A stretch of DNA of 23,195 bases from Lachnospiraceae bacterium (GTDB taxonomy: Bacteria; Bacillota_A; Clostridia; Lachnospirales; Lachnospiraceae): NCBI GenBank assembly GCA_017620345.1, contig JAFZQP010000180.1, forward strand, positions 1 through 23,195, written 5' to 3'. The position numbers were made by a program, and so were the translations under genes. Each line of letters opens with the position of its first letter. The first letter of the stretch is position 1. The notes beneath the pieces were generated by a model that worked only from the letters and a program-made list of their open reading frames with translations, was not told where the DNA came from and made no database searches. Shown piece by piece: positions 7,828 to 16,837 of this stretch.

Positions 7828-9670
7828 TTCCATAAATAAGACAAATGATATCAAACAGGTCGGAGAGGGAGATCTTGACGAACTTGCGCAGGAGATCCGT
7901 GATTTTCTCATACAGAAGATAAGTGTGAACGGAGGGCACCTCGGCTCCAACCTTGGTGCGGTCGAACTGACGATGGCTCTTCATCTTGCCGCAGATCTGC
8001 CGCAGGACAAGATCGTGTGGGACGTAGGACATCAGAGCTATACTCACAAGATACTTACCGGGCGCAAGGATGATTTTGATACGCTTCGTAAGTTCGGAGG
8101 CATGAGCGGATTCCCCAAGAGAAGGGAGTCTAATTGTGATGTTTTTGACACGGGTCATTCGTCGACATCCATCTCGGCCGGGCTCGGACTTGCCAAGGCA
8201 AGGGATCTGGCGGGAGAAGATTACGGAGTATATGCGGTAATAGGAGACGGAGCGCTCACGGGCGGTATGGCATATGAGGCGCTCAATAATGCCGCCGATC
8301 TTGAGACCAATTACGTGATAATCCTGAATGATAATAATATGTCCATTGCCGAGAATGTGGGCGGTGTCTCAAGCTACCTTCAGGATATACGTACAGCGGA
8401 CGCCTACAGGAACTTCAAGATGGGTCTTGAAGATGCGCTCAACAAGCTCCCGAACGGTGTTGCGCTTGTTGATAAACTGAAAAAATACAAGAGCAGTTTC
8501 AAGCAGCTCGTAGTACCGGGCATGTTTTTCGAAGACATGGGAATAACGTATCTCGGACCTGTCGACGGACATGACATAAAGGCTATGGTCAAGTTGTTCA
8601 GGGAAGCCAGAAGATATCCCAAATGCGTCATAGTCCATGTACTTACTCACAAGGGTAAGGGATATGCGCCTGCTGAACGCCATCCGGCCAGGTTCCACGG
8701 CGCGGAGCCTTTTGATATAGAGACAGGGCTTCCGGCGGTCAACAGGACCAAGGCGAACTATACGGATGTATTTTCGACAGTTGTATTAAAACTCGGAGAA
8801 AGAAATCCGAAGATATGTGCGATCACGGCAGCAATGCCGGACGGTACCGGCCTGAAGCGTTTCTCAAGAAAATTTCCAGAGAGGTTCTTTGACGTCGGGA
8901 TAGCGGAGGAGCACGCGGTCACATTTGCCGCAGGGCTTGCAGCAGGCGGGTTCATACCGATAGTCGCGATATACTCATCTTTCCTGCAAAGGGCATATGA
9001 TCAGATAATACACGATGTGTGTATCCAGGATCTTCCGGTCATTTTTGCAATAGACAGAGCCGGGATCGTCGGTGCAGACGGTGAGACACACCAGGGGATA
9101 TTTGACCTGTCATATCTGTCGAGCATTCCGAACATGACGGTCATGGCTCCAAAGAATAAATGGGAACTGTCGGATATGCTCAAGTTTGCGGTAGCACTCG
9201 GACATCCGGTAGCGGTAAGGTATCCGAGAGGACTTGCCTATGACGGACTCGAGGAATACAGAAAACCGATCATATACGCACAGAGCGAGATGATATATGA
9301 GGAGTCTGAAATAGCGCTTGTTGCTGTCGGCAGCATGGTCAGGATCGCCGAGCAGGTAAGGGATGTACTGAAGGAAAAATACGGTAAGCATGTTACGCTT
9401 GTAAATGCAAGGTTTGTAAAACCGATAGACGGAGAGATGATAACTTACCTGTCCAAGCAGCACAGCCTTATCGTCACTCTTGAAGAGAACGTCGAAAACG
9501 GCGGATTCGGTGAGCACGTAAGAGAGTATGCAGACGATAACGATCTGAATGTAAAGATCCTTGTATGCTCGCTTCCCGATGATTATGTAGAACACGGTAA
9601 TGTCAGCATACTGGCAAAAGAAGTCGGAATAGACTGTGATTCCATAGTGGAGAAGATCATAGGCAGATGA
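7817..9670 (+). CDS. dxs: 1-deoxy-D-xylulose-5-phosphate synthase
   Basis: Dxs condenses pyruvate and glyceraldehyde 3-phosphate using thiamine diphosphate, the first step of the non-mevalonate isoprenoid pathway. The 617 residues are full length. Visible motifs are GGHLGSNLGAVE (with the catalytic-site His at 41), the thiamine diphosphate/Mg motif GDGALTGG (143-150) with the following NN, the transketolase pyrimidine-domain motif IAEEHAVTFAAGLA, and DRAGIVGADGETHQG with the conserved histidine. It overlaps xseB by 11 bases and tlyA by four (ATGA). In most clostridia ispA (polyprenyl synthase) sits between xseB and dxs; it is missing here. Confidence 0.97.
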   Translation: MILDSINKTNDIKQVGEGDLDELAQEIRDFLIQKISVNGGHLGSNLGAVELTMALHLAADLPQDKIVWDVGHQSYTHKILTGRKDDFDTLRKFGGMSGFPKRRESNCDVFDTGHSSTSISAGLGLAKARDLAGEDYGVYAVIGDGALTGGMAYEALNNAADLETNYVIILNDNNMSIAENVGGVSSYLQDIRTADAYRNFKMGLEDALNKLPNGVALVDKLKKYKSSFKQLVVPGMFFEDMGITYLGPVDGHDIKAMVKLFREARRYPKCVIVHVLTHKGKGYAPAERHPARFHGAEPFDIETGLPAVNRTKANYTDVFSTVVLKLGERNPKICAITAAMPDGTGLKRFSRKFPERFFDVGIAEEHAVTFAAGLAAGGFIPIVAIYSSFLQRAYDQIIHDVCIQDLPVIFAIDRAGIVGADGETHQGIFDLSYLSSIPNMTVMAPKNKWELSDMLKFAVALGHPVAVRYPRGLAYDGLEEYRKPIIYAQSEMIYEESEIALVAVGSMVRIAEQVRDVLKEKYGKHVTLVNARFVKPIDGEMITYLSKQHSLIVTLEENVENGGFGEHVREYADDNDLNVKILVCSLPDDYVEHGNVSILAKEVGIDCDSIVEKIIGR

Positions 9671-10470
9671 AGCAGAGACTCGATGTATTACTCGTTGAAA
9701 GAGGACTTGCGCAGTCACGTGAGAAGGCAAAGGCCATAATAATGAGCGGCAGTGTATTTGTCCGCGGTCAGCGTGAGGACAAAGCCGGGTCGACGTTTGA
9801 TGAAAATGAGCCTGACATAATCGTAAAGGGTGATCCGCTTAAGTATGTAAGCCGCGGCGGCCTGAAGCTTGAAAAAGCAGTCAGTGAATTCGGCCTAACT
9901 CTTAATGATCTTACATGTCTTGATATAGGCAGTTCCACAGGCGGGTTTACCGACTGTATGCTGCAGAACGGTGCAACAAAGGTATATGCGGTTGATTCCG
10001 GTCACGGTCAGCTTGCATGGAAGCTTCGAAACGATGAGCGTGTCATATGCATGGAGAAGACAAACTTCCGGTATGTGACGCATGAGCAGATACCCGAAGC
10101 TATCGATTTTGCATCGGCAGATGTATCATTCATATCGCTTGATAAGATACTTCCGGCCGCATATCCGCTCCTTCGGGGAGGAGCTATGATGGTATGCCTT
10201 ATCAAACCGCAGTTTGAAGCGGGACGTGAACAGGTCGGGAAGAAGGGCGTAGTAAGGGACAGAAAAGTACACGAAGAAGTGATAGAGAAGATAATAAAAG
10301 TAGCGGAGGAAGACGGGTTCGCACCGCAAAAACTTACGTATTCACCGATAAGGGGACCCGAAGGCAATATAGAATATCTTCTGCTCCTTGAAAAGGACGG
10401 AGCCCCGCAAACAAAGGAACTGACCGGATGTATAGGAACGGTTGTAGGCAGCGCATTTGAGAGTATATAA
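9667..10470 (+). CDS. tlyA: TlyA family rRNA methyltransferase (S4 + FtsJ-like)
   Basis: The 267-residue protein has an N-terminal S4 RNA-binding domain (about 1-60, QRLDVLLVERGLAQSREKA) and a C-terminal RrmJ/FtsJ-type methyltransferase domain. The latter shows the SAM-binding motif LDIGSSTGGFTD (85-96), then YAVDSGHGQL, DVSFISL and LIKPQFEAGREQVGKKGVV. Family members are 2'-O-ribose methyltransferases of rRNA; some are annotated as hemolysins, and the B. subtilis homologue is YqxC. The start overlaps the dxs stop as ATGA. The next gene, nadK, begins at the very next base after the stop. Confidence 0.93.
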   Translation: MKQRLDVLLVERGLAQSREKAKAIIMSGSVFVRGQREDKAGSTFDENEPDIIVKGDPLKYVSRGGLKLEKAVSEFGLTLNDLTCLDIGSSTGGFTDCMLQNGATKVYAVDSGHGQLAWKLRNDERVICMEKTNFRYVTHEQIPEAIDFASADVSFISLDKILPAAYPLLRGGAMMVCLIKPQFEAGREQVGKKGVVRDRKVHEEVIEKIIKVAEEDGFAPQKLTYSPIRGPEGNIEYLLLLEKDGAPQTKELTGCIGTVVGSAFESI

Positions 10471-11325
10471 ATGGACAGATTTTTCGTAATTACAAATGAA
10501 CACAGGGATCCGGGATGCGAGAAGGCGATACAGATAACCGAGTATCTTAAGTCAAAAGGAAGATCGTGTGAATACGTGGCGATCGAGCGCGACAGCGACC
10601 CGAACAGTGCCGAGATCCAAAAGATCAGGGAAATGCCCGATGATACTGAGGCGGTACTGGTCCTCGGAGGTGACGGTACATTCATTCAGGCTGCCGGGAT
10701 ACTTGCTCCGAAGAAGATACCGATGATAGGGGTAAACCTCGGACATCTCGGATACCTCGCCGAGGTCGACAAAGAAAAAATAACACCCGCACTCGAGAGA
10801 CTGATGAATGACGATGTTGTCCTGGAAGAGCGGATGATGCTTTCGGGAACGCCCGTTATCGACGGAGAGATACGTAGCAACTGTTATGCATTTAATGATA
10901 TCGTTGTGAAGTCACCGGGATCGAGCGTTGGTTCGTTCTATATCGAGGTCAACGGCACATATCTTACGACCATATCCGGCGACGGGGTGATAATCGCGAC
11001 CCCGAGCGGTTCGACGGCATACAACATGTCCGCGGGAGGACCGATAGTCGAGCCGGCCTCATCCATGATAGTGATCACTCCGATATGTCCGCTTGAGGTC
11101 GAATGCAGGTCGTTTGTTCTGTCAGCTGCGGACACCGTTGTGATAAGACTGGTGAAGAAGTCATCGAGACGTTCTAATGTGGCGGCCGCATATTATGACG
11201 GCGGATCGGAACTTCCGATGACACCTGATGACGAGATCAGGATCAAAAAAGCCGAAGCGTCCGTAAAACTCATAAAGCTCAGCAAGGAAAGCTTTCTCGA
11301 AGTACTGTCAAGGAAGATGGGATAG
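10471..11325 (+). CDS. nadK: NAD kinase
   Basis: NadK phosphorylates NAD to NADP and sets the cell's NADP(H) supply. The 284-residue protein carries the diagnostic GGDGT motif (66-70) within VLVLGGDGTFIQAAG, the NLGHLGYLAEVD segment, NDIVVKSPGSS, and the glycine-rich TPSGSTAYNMSAGGPIVEP loop typical of the family. The start codon abuts the tlyA stop without a spacer and no strong ribosome binding site is visible, so coupling to tlyA translation is likely. argR follows after three bases. Confidence 0.95.
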   Translation: MDRFFVITNEHRDPGCEKAIQITEYLKSKGRSCEYVAIERDSDPNSAEIQKIREMPDDTEAVLVLGGDGTFIQAAGILAPKKIPMIGVNLGHLGYLAEVDKEKITPALERLMNDDVVLEERMMLSGTPVIDGEIRSNCYAFNDIVVKSPGSSVGSFYIEVNGTYLTTISGDGVIIATPSGSTAYNMSAGGPIVEPASSMIVITPICPLEVECRSFVLSAADTVVIRLVKKSSRRSNVAAAYYDGGSELPMTPDDEIRIKKAEASVKLIKLSKESFLEVLSRKMG

Positions 11326-11328
11326 AAG

Positions 11329-11790
11329 ATGAAGAATTACAGACACCAGAAGATAATGGAGATCATACAGTCGTCTGAGGTTGAGACGCAGGAGGAGCTG
11401 GCACGGCTTCTCGGTGAAGCGGGTTTTAACGTAACACAGGCGACTGTTTCAAGAGATATCAAGCAGCTTAACCTGCGCAAAGTCCCTTCATCATCGGGCA
11501 GACAATGCTATGCCCCATCACATGAAAGAGAGACATTCGGCGGCGACAGGCTGGTCGGGATACTGCGGGCCGGTTATGTGTCAATGGAGGCAGCATCGAA
11601 CATCCTTGTGATCAAGACCGTATCCGGAATGGCCATGGCAGTTGCTGCAGCGGTTGATGCACTGTCCATACCGAAGATAGTCGGATGCATCGCGGGAGAC
11701 GATACGATCATGTGCGCCATACGTTCAAGCGAGGATGTAGGCGCTGTTATGGAAACATTTGAAAAACTGATAGGAAACAGCGATAACTGA
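11329..11790 (+). CDS. argR: Arginine repressor ArgR/AhrC
   Basis: The 153-residue protein is a standard ArgR: an N-terminal winged helix-turn-helix (about 1-70; RHQKIMEIIQ, ETQEELARLL, VTQATVSRDIKQLNL) and a C-terminal arginine-binding/oligomerisation domain (about 80-150; IPKIVGCIAGDDTIMCA, with the conserved GDDT). With arginine it represses biosynthesis and may activate catabolism; the gene is commonly located before recN in Firmicutes. No arginine genes are in this window. Its stop overlaps the recN start by one base. Confidence 0.95.
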   Translation: MKNYRHQKIMEIIQSSEVETQEELARLLGEAGFNVTQATVSRDIKQLNLRKVPSSSGRQCYAPSHERETFGGDRLVGILRAGYVSMEAASNILVIKTVSGMAMAVAAAVDALSIPKIVGCIAGDDTIMCAIRSSEDVGAVMETFEKLIGNSDN

Positions 11791-13463
11791 TGCTTTACAG
11801 TCTGCATGTTAAAAATATAGCACTCATAGATGATGTCGAGATCGATCTTACGGAAGGACTTAACATACTTACCGGAGAAACGGGTGCAGGTAAATCGATC
11901 CTTATAGATGCAGTCAATTTTGCACTCGGATCAAGAATGCCCAAGGATATCGTAAGGGATGAAGGAGATGTCGCCCTGTGTGAGCTTGTGTTCGGGGGAT
12001 TTGACGAAGCAACACGGGAGAATCTCCAAAGATTCGACATTATGTCAACCGACGACCAGGTCATACTCCAACGGAGGGTTTCCGGGGGCAGGTCGGTCTG
12101 CAAGGTAAACGGAGAGACCGTCACGGCATCGACAATCCGTGAGATAGCAGAGTATCTTCTTGACATTCACGGTCAGCATGAGCACCAGTCGCTTCTGTAC
12201 AGGAAAAATCATAAGCTGATGCTTGACAGCTTTTGCGGCAGTGATCTTGATGATGAGTTATGTAAACTACACAACTTATATGATGAGTATCACAGGGTAA
12301 AGGGCGAATATGAGGATGCAATAAAGTCCACACAGTCGTTGGCAGCCGATCTTGATTATGCGAGATTTGTCGTAAACGAGATAGAGGCAGCCGATGTAAA
12401 ACCGGGCGAAGACGAAGCGCTGGAGGCTGATTTTGCCAGAATGAACAACGCGCGTAATATTGCCGAGATGACCGGCGGAGTCGAAGCCGCGCTCTCGTCG
12501 GACGGAGAAGGTGCATCGGCACTTACAGGTCACGCTCTGTCACTGCTCAGGCAGATCTCTGAGATGGATGAATCGGTAAAACCGATGTATGAGCAACTTA
12601 TAACCGCTGAGGATATCCTTGGCGAATGCATACGGGGCATCACGGATTACGCAGGGACCCTTGAATACTCGGAAGAGGATTATTCAAGGACGAGTGAGCG
12701 TCTTGATACGATCAACAGCCTCAAGATGAAGTACGGCGGCACGATAGAGGCGATAAAAGAACGGCTCGATGCAGAATCCGACAGGATCGAAAAGATGACC
12801 GATCATGATTCGTATATCGCCGGACTACAGGATAAAATGGAGCAGCTGCATGCTGCTTTGCTTGAGATATGCGAAAAAGTGTCCGCTATAAGGCATAAGG
12901 AGGCGCTTATCCTTCAGCGGGACATAGTTGAGGCATTAAGTAACCTTAACTTCATAGATTCAAGGTTTGAGATCGTCGTTTCTTCAGACAGTGAGAATAT
13001 AATGCGCGACGGGTTCGATGATGTCGAGTTTATGATCTCGACCAATCCGGGAGAGCCGGTAAGGCCCCTTACAAGCGTTGCGTCGGGCGGTGAACTGTCA
13101 AGGATCATGCTGGCGCTCAAATCCGTTCTTGCAAAGCGCGACAACATCGGAACACTCATATTTGACGAGATCGATACGGGAATAAGCGGAAAGACCGCCC
13201 AGCTTGTGGCAGACCGCATGTCTTATATCGCGCAGGATCATCAGGTTATAGCGGTGACGCATCTTCCGCAGATAGCAAGCCACGCAACGACTCATTTTCT
13301 GATAGAAAAAAATGCCACGGACGGGCATACGTCAACGACCGTCAGACGCCTTTCCTACGATGATTCCGTTGAGGAGATAGCAAGGATGCTCGCGGGCGAG
13401 AAGATAACAGATGCCGTCAGGAACAATGCGGCGGAACTGAAACGAACATATGCAAAAAAGTGA
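11790..13463 (+). CDS. recN: DNA repair protein RecN
   Basis: RecN is an SMC-like ATPase that acts early in double-strand break repair. The 557 residues show the N-terminal LHVKNIALIDDVEIDL, the Walker A motif GETGAGKS (29-36), a long central coiled coil with the hinge region, the ABC signature SVASGGELSRIMLALK and the Walker B segment TLIFDEIDTGISG, ending in HLPQIASHA. Length and domain order are normal. The start shares one base with the argR stop. In spore-formers spoIVB and spo0A usually follow; here an unrelated membrane protein gene overlaps the recN end by 14 bases. Confidence 0.96.
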   Translation: MLYSLHVKNIALIDDVEIDLTEGLNILTGETGAGKSILIDAVNFALGSRMPKDIVRDEGDVALCELVFGGFDEATRENLQRFDIMSTDDQVILQRRVSGGRSVCKVNGETVTASTIREIAEYLLDIHGQHEHQSLLYRKNHKLMLDSFCGSDLDDELCKLHNLYDEYHRVKGEYEDAIKSTQSLAADLDYARFVVNEIEAADVKPGEDEALEADFARMNNARNIAEMTGGVEAALSSDGEGASALTGHALSLLRQISEMDESVKPMYEQLITAEDILGECIRGITDYAGTLEYSEEDYSRTSERLDTINSLKMKYGGTIEAIKERLDAESDRIEKMTDHDSYIAGLQDKMEQLHAALLEICEKVSAIRHKEALILQRDIVEALSNLNFIDSRFEIVVSSDSENIMRDGFDDVEFMISTNPGEPVRPLTSVASGGELSRIMLALKSVLAKRDNIGTLIFDEIDTGISGKTAQLVADRMSYIAQDHQVIAVTHLPQIASHATTHFLIEKNATDGHTSTTVRRLSYDDSVEEIARMLAGEKITDAVRNNAAELKRTYAKK

Positions 13464-14673
13464 ACGGGAAAAGAGAAAACACAGGGTCGGAGTAGTAAGG
13501 CGACGCAGGAGAAGGATCATAATACTTATCTTTGCGTTGCTGTTTATTTTATGCACCCTGATCGTGATGATCGCAGCCGCATCCCTTCCCGTTGAAACGG
13601 TCGATCTGGCAAAACTGTGCAGGGTCGAGTTCTCGGGATTCAACAATGACGGGTTTGCCACGGCTTTTACCGATGATGTTGAGGTGGACAGGCTCCTGGC
13701 TGCGATCAAGAAAGAACATGAGGGTTCATGGTTTAACACATCGAATGTAGCTGATGCGGATTACGCAAAGTTCAGGCAGAGCCTGTCATTTTCGATAACG
13801 AGGTCGACCGGTCTGTCAAACGGTGAGACGATCAATGTTGTCGGAAAATGTGATACCAAGCTTGCCAAAAAGCTGAAGCTGGATATAAAAAACTCCACGG
13901 GAAACTTTACGGTAGAAGGACTGCCGGATGCAAAGATGATAACGGTTGACGAGGTTTTTGCGCATTTGGAGGTCGCATTTGAAGGGATATCACCGGGAGC
14001 GCAGGTGACGCTTGAAAATACAAGTCCGCATCCGTTCATCAAAAAGATGACATTTGTTGTAGAGGATCCGAAAAAAACATATGCAAACGGCGATATCGTA
14101 AGGGTCAGGGCGCAGTATACGGAAGATATGTGCCTTGAGGCGGGGTATACGGTTGAGGTTCCTTCGGAGCAGTGTATCCGCGAGTATACGGTGTCGACGG
14201 ACAGTGAGTACATAAGAAATGCCGCGGATCTTCCGGATAAGATCGTAAAAGAGGCGGTAGAGGCCGGAAAACGGGCGTTTAACGATGCCAACGAATACGG
14301 GGTCAGGATTTTCTGCGAAGCCAATCTCGTACCTGTATATATTGATTCCAAGGCCACTTTTACATACGGCAAGATCAATTATGTCAGTTCGTATTTTAAG
14401 AGCGTATTTCCCGAAAAAGCCGGAGAATTAGGGCTGGCATACAATGACCTTGATATAATCTATGATGTGAGGATCTCTCAGGCGGACGGAGTATCGACGA
14501 CAGCTTACGCGGCCGTACGTTTTTCGGATATCATAAAAAATGCGGACGGAAGTTATACATATGATCTGTCCTCGCCTCAGATATTGTCGGAGTCGTATTT
14601 TTCCGAAAGGGTAAAAAAGAACGTGGTGGATTCATACCTGAACTCATATGAAGTGGAGCGTTTGAACCCGTAG
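13450..14673 (+). CDS. Membrane-anchored protein of unknown function
   Basis: I do not recognise a named family. The 407-residue protein starts with a very basic cytoplasmic tail (KRKHRVGVVRRRRRR, residues 8-22), then one transmembrane helix (about 23-45). A large extracytoplasmic part follows. Its first segment (VEFSGFNNDGFATAFTDD) and the later STGLSNGETINVVGKCD and ANGDIVRVRAQ are typical of tandem small beta-sandwich domains. A second globular part begins near EAVEAGKRAFNDANE. The gene overlaps recN by 14 bases, and a short spacer leads to the phosphodiesterase gene, so it is likely co-transcribed. Topology suggests an envelope protein; its function is unknown. Confidence 0.75.
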   Translation: MQKSEREKRKHRVGVVRRRRRRIIILIFALLFILCTLIVMIAAASLPVETVDLAKLCRVEFSGFNNDGFATAFTDDVEVDRLLAAIKKEHEGSWFNTSNVADADYAKFRQSLSFSITRSTGLSNGETINVVGKCDTKLAKKLKLDIKNSTGNFTVEGLPDAKMITVDEVFAHLEVAFEGISPGAQVTLENTSPHPFIKKMTFVVEDPKKTYANGDIVRVRAQYTEDMCLEAGYTVEVPSEQCIREYTVSTDSEYIRNAADLPDKIVKEAVEAGKRAFNDANEYGVRIFCEANLVPVYIDSKATFTYGKINYVSSYFKSVFPEKAGELGLAYNDLDIIYDVRISQADGVSTTAYAAVRFSDIIKNADGSYTYDLSSPQILSESYFSERVKKNVVDSYLNSYEVERLNP

Positions 14674-14708
14674 AAAGGCCGGTAAAATCTTAGCATAAGG
14701 AGTACGTT

Positions 14709-16805
14709 ATGGCTAACATTAAGGAAGAAAAGTTAAGAAAACTGAAAAAATCATTTACCGGAGGGTCGATCGTTGCAATGCTGCTGCTCGGAGCGGTCAT
14801 ATTTGCCGCATTTGCGATAACCCTCGTTGTTTTCTGCATGTATATAATCGACTCCAAAGTACGTACGGAGTTTGACACGATATCAAAGATAGCCGAAGTT
14901 TACGACCGGTCAGGAGAAAGCGATGCGGAAGATCTCATGTCGGTCATGTATAAAGGAGACAGGGATTATATCATCACAGATGCCGACAGGAAGATCATAT
15001 CGGAGCACGGTAATAATACATGCGATCTTTCAAAAGGAGGTACGGTAGATCTTCTGGGGATCGCGGCATCAGCACGGGAAGAAGCACAGGAGGAACTGAA
15101 GGAGCACCATGATGTTGATCTCGGTATAGACATAGATACTTCATCATACGGTCAGATCACTGTCTATCCGGATAAGCATCTGCCCGTGATAAGGCCTAAC
15201 AGGTTTGGGATGATGAGGATCGATCCCAAAATGGTGCGTCCGGTCATATCAAAGATCAAACAGGAGGCTGAGAGTGCGCATGAAATAGGGAAGGCCCTCG
15301 TCAATGTGCCATACTGGATAGAGGTACCTCTTGAGAACGGTACAAATATGGTCTGCAGGTCTGATTTTTCCGTCTACTTAAGGGAAATGGCCGTTATCGG
15401 AATACTTTCGGCCATCATATTACTGTTCACTACCGCCCTGATCGTATTTATGATCGTTTTCCTGATCAAGGCATTTGTCAGAAGGAAGAGAATGAATGAA
15501 GTGTTCTATATGGATGAGATCACAGGGAATTACAACTGGCTGTGGTTCATCAAGTTTGCCGAAGAGGAACTGAAGAAAAAAAAGAACGCTTCGAAAAAGT
15601 ACGCGGTTCTTGATATCGTGTTCGCAAATTACAGGAACTTCTGTGTGTGCCATTCCCTTGATGAAGGAAACAGGATGCTTGTGCTCATTGATAAGACGAT
15701 ACGGACCCATATCGATCCTAAAAAGGAGCTGGCGGCTCATCATTCGGCGGCGCATTTTGCGGTCATGATGACCTATACCGACAGGGACGATCTTGAGGTG
15801 CGGATCAAAGCGATGATCTCGGATCTTGAGAAGATAAACAGTGATCACAAGTTCAACTACTGGATAGGGATCGACAGGATAGGAGAGTCAACGGATGAGA
15901 ATGGCAGGCCCGAAAAGCGCGAGAACGTTGATGTTGAGCGGTCCTACAGCAATGCGGGTGCGGCGCGCGCAACACTTAGCGGAAATGAATCGGCTATAGC
16001 GTTTTTTGACGAAAAGATGATCGAAGAACAGAAATGGATCGACAATATCGTCGAAAATCAGGATAAGGCGCTTGAAAACGAGGAATTCCTTGTATATTAC
16101 CAGCCCAAGTACGATCCGCGTACCAATGAGCTTAAGGGCGCGGAAGCGCTGATCAGATGGAAGAGTCCGCAGTACGGTCTTATAAGTCCCGGAAGGTTCA
16201 TACCTCTTTTTGAAGAAAACGGGTTCATAACAAATATCGATCACTACATGCTAAGGCATGTGGCACAAGACCAGAAGAAGTGGCTTGATGAGGGATTTGC
16301 CTGTGTTCCGGTTTCGGTAAACGTATCCAGGGCGCATTTTATTGAAGCTGATCTTGCCGAGCAGATAAGGGATATAGTCGACGAAGCAGGCACGACGCAT
16401 GATCTTGTAGAGATAGAGCTTACGGAGAGTGCGTTCTTTGACGACAAGGATGCTCTCATAACGACCATCAGGAAACTGAAAGACTACGGATTTACAGTAT
16501 CCATGGATGATTTTGGCTCGGGGTATTCCTCGCTCAACTCGCTTAAGGAGATGCCTCTTGATGTTCTCAAACTCGATGCAGAGTTCTTCAGGAACGGAGA
16601 TCAGGACGGAAGAGGGCAGATAGTCGTATCGGAAGCCATAAAACTGGCCAAGAAGCTTGATATGAGAACGGTTGCTGAAGGTGTCGAAGTAAAGGATCAG
16701 GTTGATTTTCTTGCAGAAGAGGGGTGTGATATGATCCAGGGCTTCTTTTTTGCCAAGCCGATGCCAAAGGACGAATATGTACAAAAACTGTCGACTAATG
16801 TATAA
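14709..16805 (+). CDS. Membrane c-di-GMP phosphodiesterase (degenerate GGDEF + EAL)
   Basis: The 698-residue protein has two transmembrane helices (about 18-47 and 228-256) enclosing an extracytoplasmic sensor segment of about 180 residues. A GGDEF-fold domain follows (about 265-430), in which the active-site motif is SAAHF (346-350), so cyclase activity is very unlikely. The C-terminal EAL domain (about 455-695) keeps the catalytic signatures: EAL (479-481) in GAEALIRW, ELTES, DDFGSGYSS (600-608), KLD, VAEGVE and QGFFFAKPM. It should therefore hydrolyse c-di-GMP to pGpG in response to an outside signal, with the GGDEF relic perhaps sensing a nucleotide. TAAGGAG lies six bases before the ATG. 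It sits between the membrane protein gene and glgA. Confidence 0.93.
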   Translation: MANIKEEKLRKLKKSFTGGSIVAMLLLGAVIFAAFAITLVVFCMYIIDSKVRTEFDTISKIAEVYDRSGESDAEDLMSVMYKGDRDYIITDADRKIISEHGNNTCDLSKGGTVDLLGIAASAREEAQEELKEHHDVDLGIDIDTSSYGQITVYPDKHLPVIRPNRFGMMRIDPKMVRPVISKIKQEAESAHEIGKALVNVPYWIEVPLENGTNMVCRSDFSVYLREMAVIGILSAIILLFTTALIVFMIVFLIKAFVRRKRMNEVFYMDEITGNYNWLWFIKFAEEELKKKKNASKKYAVLDIVFANYRNFCVCHSLDEGNRMLVLIDKTIRTHIDPKKELAAHHSAAHFAVMMTYTDRDDLEVRIKAMISDLEKINSDHKFNYWIGIDRIGESTDENGRPEKRENVDVERSYSNAGAARATLSGNESAIAFFDEKMIEEQKWIDNIVENQDKALENEEFLVYYQPKYDPRTNELKGAEALIRWKSPQYGLISPGRFIPLFEENGFITNIDHYMLRHVAQDQKKWLDEGFACVPVSVNVSRAHFIEADLAEQIRDIVDEAGTTHDLVEIELTESAFFDDKDALITTIRKLKDYGFTVSMDDFGSGYSSLNSLKEMPLDVLKLDAEFFRNGDQDGRGQIVVSEAIKLAKKLDMRTVAEGVEVKDQVDFLAEEGCDMIQGFFFAKPMPKDEYVQKLSTNV

Positions 16806-16837
16806 TCATTACGGGGATATCAAGAAGGAGGTTACTC

